This document shows positions 54,955-64,000 of a DNA stretch of 64,000 nucleotides, piece after piece. A program made the position numbers and the translations under genes. Numbering within the stretch: the first letter of the stretch is position 1; each line of letters starts with the position of its first letter. Origin of the DNA: Cololabis saira (lineage: Eukaryota > Chordata > Actinopteri > Beloniformes > Belonidae); NCBI RefSeq assembly GCF_033807715.1, contig NC_084607.1:15858941-15922940 (forward strand), read 5' to 3'. Under the pieces are notes generated by a model that worked only from the letters and a program-made list of their open reading frames with translations, was not told the origin of the DNA and made no database searches.

Positions 54955-57900
54955 TCAGCCGAGGTATCTGATCACCAGGAACATGAAGACGCAGGTCAAC
55001 AACATGCCTCCAATCATGATAAACTTATCCTGGGTTGCTCGCCTTTCTATAAGTCTCATCACTGTGTTAGAGAGGCCCAACATGTTGGCCACATCCAGCA
55101 TCTTCTTATGGGTCCCCTGTGTGGAGTAGAAAGAATCAAAGTCATTCCAAGAGCAGGGGTCAAACAAGGATTTCAACAACCTCTAATAGGCCGAGTGTTA
55201 GCATTACATGAACACATTTATCTACACTAACAGATCGTATTGTGGGAGTGCCGACACCCTCCCTGACACGTCAGAGGTTTCTCATGGTTGGACTATCAGC
55301 CTGTGGGTGCCAATCAGGAGTCACACCCTGATAATAGAGAGGCCTGAAGCCAAACCAGGAAGCCCTTCTCCTCCCTGGAAACAAGGACTCACCCTCCAGC
55401 TGAGAATTTGCTCATTAACAATAGAACAATTGTGATCAAGATGTATCCAGAAAATCAGTCAGGCAACATTGTTCAATCCATCTTTTGTAGGCCGAGTCCT
55501 TTTATATAAAACTGTTTGTAAACTTAAAAAGAAAAATCTGTTGCAAGTCACCTTAATTGTAGATCTCTGATCCCTCAATCCATTGATAATGCTGCTGCCA
55601 CTGCCGATGAGGTCATCAAGGCCTCGGTGTGCGTTGTGCAAGTTGGAGTTTAACTGCAGGGTCTCGTCTATGGGGATAGAAGTGTCTGCGTCCTATTGAA
55701 CAAGACATGGACATCATTTTTTCTAAATTCTGCAGATTTTCAGACAAACTGATTGCTACACTTAACCACAATCCAAGTCTTCCTGTGTTCCATGGCACGT
55801 GCGGCTTACATTTGTGGTGAAGGTGCGGCTCATGAGTTCCTCCCTCTCTCTTTCCTGGGCCTCTCTGGTGTAGCGTCGGTGTTGGAAGTTATGTAGCGCA
55901 GACCGCAGGTGTTGAACATCATACTTAAGCTGGTCCACTCGTCTGAAAGAAAAACACCCCCAGAAAAAACAAGCTTGTGTTTTCCAAAAAAGATATGCCT
56001 ATTGAGAGATCTAACAAAGTACTTAATTAATTCCTTCAATACAAAAAAAATTGTTATATATAATTGATCTACAAAGGTTGCAGAATTTGTTATCTTCGGA
56101 GATGTTACATCATTTTACTCTCACTGTCTATGAGATGCCAATTTTGGTAAAAACTTGTATGCATCTCTTTCTTTTTTCATTCTGCTTCTCATTAAAGCCA
56201 AGGTGATAAAAGTTACTTTTAAGCGTAAATGTTTGTATTGAGCTTAGTAGAATTTTGCAGCTGGTCCTGGCCCGTCATCTTTTTACATAGGTGCAGCAAT
56301 CACATTAGTATTAAATTATTGTTTTAAACAGTTAACTTGCTCATTTCTTTCATACAGTTTATTGTAATGCTTAAACGTGTCACATTTAAAGCACAACTTG
56401 AAACACTTGTAGCTTTCTTGTATAATATTTCTTTTGACTTCCGATGTAATGCAGTTGGAATGACGAGTCTGTGAGAGCTTCACTCTAGGAGAAGCTCCCA
56501 CCCACCCACCTGCCAAGATCACAGAGAAGCTGTGGGATAGGGTGAACTGCGTCCCCTAAGGCCTGTTTACCCAGCTCAGAGATGAATCTCTGCCCAATGC
56601 AGCAGGAATGCTGGTGATGACGGGGCTTCAGAGGAAATGTTTTCATAGAGCCACGTCGCCACAGGGCTGGAGAGGGCTGCCTGTCTCGTCGTCTACACAC
56701 TCCCTGTGCCTTTATGAGATATGGCTTGCTCTGATGCTTCTGTGGTTTTACAGTCACCAGGAGTTGATTCTGTCCTAACTCACAATTTGGCGTTCTGGCG
56801 GCGGTTCGGTGGTTCCTTGCTGGCCAGGATCTCAAGGCGTTCTAGATGACTGAAGATCTGGTCATTTCTAGCCTGTAGTTCATTCTCTAACACTTGTGAA
56901 TTAACAAAAAAAGAGAAGAAAATGTTTCAAGAAATGGCATTAACAGTTACATAGGTATAGCTAGAATATAAATCACAAGCTTGCATTATTGACTTTGTGC
57001 CCCAAACCCAAGATTAATTGTTTTTTATTTATCTGATTATGAAATCACATCATTAACTAGTAAGGAGAAAACTTTTAACTCCTTTGAATCCATTGTAAAC
57101 ACAAAAATAAATCTCTCAAACATTGATGCTGTTGACATTAAATGTATACCAGGTCATAACACATCACACGACTCCTCAAGCTGGCATTCATCAGTAGAAT
57201 GACCCTCATTATGAAGAGTATAGGCCTACATCCTCTTGGGTGACAACACAAGGTGATGTCATAATTTGTGAAGGGAAGGAAGACTGCCTGGTTCCCAACA
57301 TTATCTACAAAAAAAAAAGAAGCCTTGCCAGCTCCTGTCGCAGTTCCACCCTGCAGCTTCCTGTCCCGGCACCAGCCTGACAAATCTGATCTGGAAGGCA
57401 CCGTCCACCGAAAACAACCGGTCAGACAGCAGCCCCTCCCCTGTGTGTGCGTCCCAAAACACCAAAGGCTGATTTATGGTTCTGCGTTAAATCCTACGGC
57501 GTAGGCTCTGCGTCGATTTAACGCAGAACCATAAATCAGGCTTAATAGTCCATGGGCCAGAGCCCAAAATTTCACATGTCAGCACCACTCAAGGTGACCA
57601 AACTTGCTTATAATTTTTGAAAATATCCATGTCTGTAGATGATATTTTGGTATGATAACCCTTCCTGAGTGGCAGCTGTATCATAGTTATCAGCTCATGA
57701 AGTTACCCACCCCCTTCAGAAAATTACATTTTAGATGCTGCTGCATATCCTGGTTTAGACTCATGTACAGGATATCTGTCATGTTTCACAATATTGTCTT
57801 TGGTATCATTTTAAAGGGGACCTTTTAAGCATTCATTCAAGCTAAGACGTGATACATTTCCTGAATCCTTATCCTCCTATGAGTATTCCAATTTTTGTAT

Positions 57901-59322
57901 TTTGTGTCTCTGTTGTTCCTAGATGACACAGGGATAAAAGATAGTATATCAGAGTCAGTCATTTTTATTGTCCCTCTAGGGGAAATTCTTTTAGCAGTCT
58001 GGGAAAAACAGTCATACAAACACAGACATACCAAAAGAACAATTAAAACATTAAAACGTGACATAGTAACCATAATAAATGAGTTAAAGCAAAAGTGCTT
58101 TCATCAGTGCAGGCAGAATGATAAAAATATATTAAAAATATTAAAATGTATGCGAGTTGATCATTTTAACAGCGGTTGGTATAAAAGAGAATGTATACCT
58201 ATTGCTATTGGCCTTGGGAAGCCTATAGCGCCGCCCAGAAGGGAGAGGGACAAACTATTTTGATAGAGGGTGATCAGGACTGGCCAAGATGTCTTGTGCC
58301 TTATTCAGGACTCGACCTTCGTAGATGTCAGTCAGAGAGAGCTGCTGAGTGCCAATGATTTTACTGGCTGCTCTGACAATGTCCTGCATCCTCTTTTTGT
58401 TCTGCACTGTCAAGTTGCCATACCACAATACAATACAGAAAGTTAAAATTGATTCAATAAAAGACTTATAAAATAACACCATTAGTGTTTTCTCCACATT
58501 AAAAGTGTTCAATCTGCGCAGAAAATAAAGTCTTTGCAGGCCCTTTTTGCAAATGGCAGATGTATTGGGGTATTGGGGGATCATTTAGGCTAAAATTGTG
58601 TAAAAATGTGTGTTGTTTATAGTTTAAAGAGCTGCAGTGACCTCTATGTTGGTCAGAAAGATTCACATCTTAGTTTGAATGAATGCTTAAAATGATACCA
58701 AAGACAACATTGTGAAACATTAACAGATATCCTGTATATGAGTCTAAACTAGGACATGCACCAGCATCTAAAATGTAATTTTCTGAACTTCATGAGCTGA
58801 TAACTATGATCCAGCTGCCACTCAGGAAGGGTTATCATACCAAAATATCATCTACAGACATGGATATTTTCAAAAATTATGAGCAAGTTTGGTCACCTTG
58901 AGTGGTACTGATATCTGGTCTGGAACATGGACTATAACAGGGAGTCTGTGAAGCTCAGAAATGTACCAAACGTTCACAGGGAAAGAACATATCTATAAGC
59001 TTCACATCCAGGATGAGAGCTCACACTCACAGTGCACTGACTGAGGGTCTGTCTTCTCCAGGGTTCCCATCAGACTCTGCACCTCCTGGATCTGCCTGAA
59101 ACAGCACAAACACAACCTTACTGAACAGCTGTGACGCCGAAACGGACGTTTCATTAAACGTTTTCGTACGACAGTTAACTATATTGACAATAAGTGTCCA
59201 CTGAGGCGTTGATACAACACTGTAATTAGCCGGCTGGGGAGCTAAGTTAGCTGGGAAAGTACACAGTTCTCACACAAGACAAGCAGCACTCACTTGTTCG
59301 TCTGGTGGTAAAGCGACTCCAT
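54955..59322 (-). CDS. gosr2: GOSR2 (membrin), Golgi Qb-SNARE, 212 aa, 6 exons
   Basis: Membrin is the Qb-SNARE that acts with syntaxin-5, BET1 and SEC22B or YKT6 in ER-to-Golgi and intra-Golgi fusion. Exons in coding order: 59322-59294, 59095-59031, 56892-56784, 55942-55810, 55692-55552, 55116-54955 (TGA). The sum of 639 nt gives 212 aa, the length I recall for human GOSR2. The protein starts [18 protein letters not shown]. The N-terminal helical region holds [19 protein letters not shown]. The SNARE motif (about 120-185) contains [20 protein letters not shown], with Gln at the expected zero layer, then [18 protein letters not shown]-terminal membrane anchor covers about 190-211 ([20 protein letters not shown]). 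The Gly at position 144, mutated to Trp in human progressive myoclonus epilepsy, is conserved (DLIGSG). Intron 2 is enlarged by transposon insertions. The exon 2/3 border (His-Leu-Leu-Glu) is the least conserved join. Confidence 0.96.
57468..57542. mobile_element. short palindromic MITE
   Basis: CTGATTTATGGTTCTGCGTT and its reverse complement form arms of about 24 bp around a GC-rich centre (TCCTACGGCGTAGG). I remember such palindromes as a frequent fish MITE, usually longer, so this may be an internally deleted copy. It lies in gosr2 intron 2. Confidence 0.7.
57580..58910. mobile_element. foldback-like element with arms of about 250 bp, in gosr2 intron 2
   Basis: The left arm (about 57580-57860) and the right arm (about 58660-58910) are reverse complements at high identity. 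Shared phrases include ACCACTCAAGGTGACC, GATATTTTGGTATGATAACC and ACAGGATATCTGT. The left arm carries an extra 14 bp near 57815-57830. The outer ends start CAG(C/T)ACCACTCAAGG. No clear target duplication is visible. A LINE fragment occupies the loop. Confidence 0.8.
57950..58600 (-). pseudogene. L2/Rex1-like LINE ORF2 3' fragment
   Basis: The minus-strand frame 58584-58255 contains [20 protein letters not shown], then [16 protein letters not shown], then [18 protein letters not shown], the region after the reverse-transcriptase domain of L2-like LINEs. The minus-strand 3' tail follows (GAATTTCCCCTAGAGGGACA then ATAAAAATG). It is 5'-truncated and lies inside the foldback arms. Confidence 0.8.
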
Positions 59323-59490
59323 TTTTGTATGGATCTAACGAAACGCTTTGTGTCCCTCCTTCTTATATCTTTACTTGTACTTTAAACTCTTAATCTGACA
59401 GGTGGCTACGCTAGCTACCTGGCTAGAGTGTACACGTCATCAGCATGTTTGTGTACGGAAATGGGAACCGGAAGTTGCGTCACCCGAGAT
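59323..59490 (-). promoter_or_regulatory. gosr2: putative gosr2 promoter
   Basis: Upstream of the gosr2 ATG are an ETS site CCGGAAGT (59468-59475), an adjacent CRE-like TGCGTCA (59477-59483), and CACGTCA (59433-59439), which reads TGACGTG on the minus strand, the core of the XBP1/ATF6 response element. A hAT MITE begins about 270 bp upstream of the start codon. Confidence 0.45.
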
Positions 59491-59586
59491 AGAACAGGAG
59501 AAACAGGAGGACTCACTCCGTTTCTAATTGGAAACACTGAAGATGTTACTCCACAGGTGCGTTACCCCCTTTCCGCGGTAACTACC

Positions 59587-60357
59587 GTTATATTCAGTAC
59601 TCGAGTTGTAAAAGAAAATCAGGGGGGATGGTGGATTTTATCATATGGGGACAGATAATTTGTGCTGATTACAAATAATATAATATATTACAAATAATAG
59701 CACTGACCAAAACACCTGCAGAAATACTGCAGGAATGACATAGCAGCAGTTAAATGCAGCCTTCTGTAAGCTTTAAATATCCACTGGGCTTAAATCAAAT
59801 ACATCAAAACACAACAATAAAAAACTGTTTTCTGAACTTATCAATATGACTCTGTCCTTCACATGATAAGTGAAATGGATCACTGCAAAAAACTCAAAAT
59901 CTTAACAAGAATATTTGTCTTATTTCTAGTTAAAATGTCTCATTTTAGTAAAAAAAATCTCATTACACTTAAAACAAGACTCATTACTGGAAAAAACAAA
60001 AATTTTCACCTGTTTCAAGTAGATTTTCACTTGAAATAAGTAGAAAAATCTGCCAGTGGAAAAATACTTTTTTGCTTGTAATAAGAAGATAAATCTTGTG
60101 CCACTGGCAGATTTTCCTACTTATTTCAAGTGAAAATTTACCTGAAACAGGTGAAAATTGTCACATTTTTCTGGTGTTATTTTTCTGGTGATGACTCTAA
60201 ATGTTGAAATAGCAGTAAAACCACATTCATTGATGAAATGACATAAGGGATGGAAAGGAGGGATGGCAGTTTTACAGGGGGGATGATTTGGACCGTTTTT
60301 ATTTCAGGGGGGATGCCATCTCCCCTCATCCCCCTCAACTCGAGTACTGGTTATATT
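59587..60357 (-). mobile_element. hAT-type MITE, copy B (inverted relative to copy A)
   Basis: The element (59595-60349, 755 bp) has matching inverted ends CAGTACTCGAGTTG and CAACTCGAGTACTG, flanked by perfect 8-bp duplications GTTATATT (59587-59594 and 60350-60357). It is a close homologue of copy A along its length, including the internal hairpin and G6/C6 runs, in the opposite orientation. There is no transposase. It sits in the upstream flank of gosr2. Confidence 0.92.
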
Positions 60358-60804
60358 GTCAGAATCAGAATCAGGCTACCGCAGGTCCTTCATCCCGACA
60401 GCAACCAGACTCTACATAACCAACTCGGTCAACCAACAATAACCTGTGTCTCTGAAAGTGCAATAACCTTCTCCCTCTAAATACCTCACTGGTATTTTTG
60501 CACATATATTATCCGTTTTTTGGATTTAGTATTTCTTTTGTACATTGCTCATTTTTTTATATTTTATATTGCTCTTTTTTAATTTTTTAGCTATTTATTG
60601 GTTATTTTTCTATTTTAGGATATACTTTTTTTAATACCTTTTCACACTTTCTTGTGTATTCTTTAAAATTGTTGAGCGTGTGTGTGTTTGCTGCTGCACA
60701 ATTTAATTTTTCCTCTGGGGGGGATCAATAAAGTTTATTCTATTTTATTCTATTCTATTCTATTCTATTCTATTCTATTCTATTCTATTCTATTCTATTC
60801 TATT
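60358..60804 (+). mobile_element. LINE 3' fragment with (TTCTA)n tail
   Basis: A short frame reads YRRSFIPTATRLYITNS then a stop, the same LINE ORF2 C-terminal motif as at 25.2 kb. A tail with GGGGGGATCAATAAAGTTTA and about 12 TTCTA repeats follows. It abuts the target duplication of hAT copy B. Confidence 0.75.
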
Positions 60805-60982
60805 GGCCAAGTCAGGTCAAACAAGACAGGGAATTTGACTTGGTTATTTTCGCTCACTGTACAGTAAATAGACAAATGACAGCTCTTATTAACATATATA
60901 CAATTTAAAAAAAAGTGAAAGGTGCAGTAGTATGAGGTAAACATGGTTATTGAAAGGTGCATTGTTACAGGATATGATTGTG

Positions 60983-61066
<84 letters not shown>
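60983..61066. repeat. (ATT)n trinucleotide microsatellite
   Basis: About 28 uninterrupted ATT units. Confidence 0.97.
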
Positions 61067-64000
61067 GCACAGTTATTGATTGATTAGTCTGAGACTCTAT
61101 GAGTGATGATAGTTCATCAGAGCAACAGCTTGGGGGAAGATGCTATTTTAAAGAGAAAGACATAGGCTTGCTTGTTTAATGTTGATAACAAAATTAGTGC
61201 TTTCTTTTGATTGCACTCGTCTGAAACTGATATTGTCAATTAACAATCTTTGGTGTTACATAAGGTTTTGAAGCCACTTTGTTTCAGTGCAGGGGTAAAT
61301 AAACTGACAGGAAACAATCATTCCCAATACATATATTTTTATTTATTTAATTTGTAAAGTTTTACCCATCTTAATTTAGAAATGTTATGATGCACCAATT
61401 AAATGAAACAGAATACCAACTCTTTGCAGTGTATGTCGTGCACACACTGGAACTAACTCCATAATTGTGTTTCAAGTTAATCATTTGATATACTGTAAAT
61501 CTAGGCTGTGGGCAACATTTTTCCTTACACCTAATTTTCATTTTAAAGTAGTAGCTGACAGAGATCCCTTTGACCTACAAGCTCTGAGAACAAATGCATA
61601 ATCTGTTGTCATGTAGATGTGTGACAGGAAAGACTGAGAAACACGTCCTGAGGCTACCTTTAGTCATCTCGCCCTGATTATGTCTCACCAGACTACTACC
61701 CATTCTTATTATTATTTCAAGTTTTTTTGAGGAGAAAGGTGTCAGGATATTTCTGTTTGTCCATCAAGAGTGCTCTGTCTTGTTGGAGTCAGTCTGCAGT
61801 CAGGTTGTACTGTGGCTTGGATGTCAGAGAGGAGACAAGGTGTTTGTAGAATTTCAACGCACACTGACTTTGACGTGGAGTACTGTGTGAAAGTGACATG
61901 ATTGGATTTCCCAGAACCTGAAGTAAATGTTTCACAATAGCTCCTTGGTGATTTAATGAGAGGAAAATCATCCCAGGGCACTGGCTGGCACCTTAACAAA
62001 ACCGCATCTCAATCACCTTGTCCCAGACACATCAGCACTGAGGTGTCTGCTGATCTGGAAGGGCAAAACCGATGAATGCATGGTGAGCAAAAAAACTTAA
62101 CTTAAGCATCTTTTAACAGAATTATATCCATGTACCAACAAGCTCCTGTTTGCCAAAGATTGCATTTGTTATTCTCATTCAGTGCGGCAATCAGAGGTCA
62201 ACCCAGACAGTTTCCTGTGGCAGCCTAATGGTACATGAGTTGATGGTTGTATCTTCAGGCTAGGCACCTCGACAAAGGTCCTCTTCACCCACCCCCACAT
62301 GTCAGAAACTCTGAGATCTGTTCATGCCACTTCTTGCCGTTCACCATTCTCAGTTGTCATAACATATCCTCAGGGCAGTGGTTGGATGCTTACAGCTTTA
62401 ACCTGCTGCTCAGAATAGAGAAGAAGCAGTGAGAGGGAGGAATAAGCACCCCGTCAAACCGTTGCCGAGCTGTACATGAAGGGCGTTTAGGTCATGGGGT
62501 TCTCCCTGGCTGTCCTTTAAATTTCAGCCCCGAGGAAGGGATGAGATGAGCTTACAGGTTTTCCTCCACACCTGAGCACCACAGGCACAAAGTGGAATCC
62601 AGAATCCAGGTGTGGAGCTCGATCACAGCCCTCTGACTAACCAAGATATCACATGTGCTTACACCTATTTCATGTTTCAAGGTTGATATCACACTTTTCA
62701 TAAGTGTGTGTTTGGATCACTGAAAAACAGTATATTTCAGCGCTAGACTGCCTGTTTGGTAGGTCTGTTTTGAACCAAACAAAATGTACTGCTGGATCAG
62801 TGCACTCACCCCTTATATGTAACAATTGTAAAAAAAAAAAAGAAAAGAAAAAAGAAAGCACTCAGTGTACTCTGAAACAGCAAACTTCAATAACACTGTT
62901 TTGTTCATCAAGGGGAAAATGATATGTTATTGAATCACTTCTCCACAATGAATTTAATGATGTTTTCCAGGCAGTATAATGCATCATAACTCTGCAATGA
63001 TTGCCCAACACAGACAGAGTAAAGAAGCCAATTATGAGGAGCTAAACTGCCTTGGGTCAACAATTTTTGGATACCAGTCATTTTTGAAAACACACTGATC
63101 TTCTCTCTCCTCCCCTAAGGGGGATGATCCACTTGACTTTGAAGCTGTGATGAGACGCTGAATGAAAGCAAATGAGAGCCTGTCAGAGATGACAGGAGAA
63201 ACTCGTAAGCTCCCAATGTTTCAGTGGCGTTTTGGTGGGAACGGGGTCCGGGAGAAGGTCAGGGGGGGTTACCAGCCCCCTGCCCACCCAAGAATCGGAC
63301 TGACCACCTTTTAATGTGGATTTTTTCTTTCTTTCTTGGGCGTGGTTGAAGGTTTGCAGCCCCTGGGGGGTCAGATGATGACAGATTTATATCTGAATTT
63401 ATACTGCCAGTAATGGGACCAGCCCATTGCTTCATGATCTATCTATTGTTGTCGTCTATGTGGAGTCACAAAAATATGTTAATTTATTGCAGTGAATGCA
63501 TGTTGTATTGATTAATAAGCTTAACGCAGCATATAAACCCAGGTTTGATTTTAAGTTTTTACACGTTTTAACGTATTTTCAAAATGTGCCAAACACATTT
63601 AAATCAGTTTCTTTGTCTGGTGGTCCATTGACAACATCAAAACCTGCACCTGAGGGGGGTCTTTACACCTGACATGTTTCTGTCCGGAGGTTTCTCTCTG
63701 ATACACTAACCTCTGCAGATGAGGATGATGCACGAATAGCAAAAGCACACAACATTGCCCTGAGATTATCCTCCCCGAGAGCCTCCTTCTCAGCATCTTT
63801 TTTCTGAACAACGCAGCCATCATTATGTGTTACGTGTCAGATAGCTTTAGTGTGTGGTTCAGAAACATCAGATTTTGATGTTACTGTATTGTGTGGCTAA
63901 AATCCTTTAATGACAGTGATGATTTAATTGTTAACACTCATGAAACCTAATGCCAAGGGGGTATAATTGCACAGCTATGGAGATTAGAAAATAATCACAG
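61067..64000. other. right-hand intergenic region, no gene recognised
   Basis: Short open frames on both strands show no family motif or plausible exon borders. Some patches are GC-richer (about 62240-62620 and 63220-63380) and could be conserved non-coding sequence, but this cannot be judged without comparison. Confidence 0.45.

Noticed and set aside
61742..61999. Overlapping minus-strand frames of 60-85 codons
   Set aside because: No recognisable family and no splice or start context.

Overview
This window is vertebrate genomic DNA, most likely from a ray-finned (teleost, probably percomorph) fish. The genes are split by introns with GT-AG borders. The spacers hold Tc1/mariner relics, hAT miniature elements and non-LTR retrotransposon tails typical of fish, along with long TA, ATTC and ATT microsatellites. 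I rebuilt four protein-coding genes exon by exon; every junction keeps frame and each reading frame closes on a stop.

Layout: bax (+, 2120-4162, 6 exons, 192 aa), the pro-apoptotic BCL2-family pore former; map3k14, also called NIK (-, 7736-13579 or further 5', 15 exons, 860 aa from the conserved Met), the kinase of non-canonical NF-kB signalling; gpatch8 (+, 26051-52757, 8 exons, 1521 aa), a G-patch, zinc-finger and RS-rich nuclear protein; and gosr2, membrin (-, 54955-59322, 6 exons, 212 aa), a Golgi Qb-SNARE. bax and map3k14 converge, map3k14 and gpatch8 diverge across a repeat-rich spacer of about 10 kb, and gpatch8 and gosr2 converge tail to tail. MAP3K14, GPATCH8 and GOSR2 all lie on human 17q21, so this is conserved synteny; bax (human 19q13) is joined to the block here. 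The genes do not form one pathway: apoptosis, NF-kB signalling, RNA processing and ER-Golgi fusion.

The most unusual non-genic content is as follows. (1) A 746-bp near-palindromic element at 18768-19513 is built of about four copies of one unit and flanked by a perfect 15-bp target duplication. (2) Two inverted copies of a hAT miniature element (20377-21121 and 59595-60349), each with a perfect 8-bp target duplication, bracket gpatch8 and gosr2. (3) gpatch8 intron 3 holds back-to-back acceptor/donor junctions that look like recursive (zero-length exon) splice sites, plus a 30-nt poison-exon candidate. (4) A 4 x 30-bp minisatellite and a perfect 18-bp palindrome sit directly before the gpatch8 start codon. 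(5) A foldback-like structure in a gosr2 intron has a LINE 3' end nested between its arms. The last 3 kb (61067-64000) holds no gene I can recognise.
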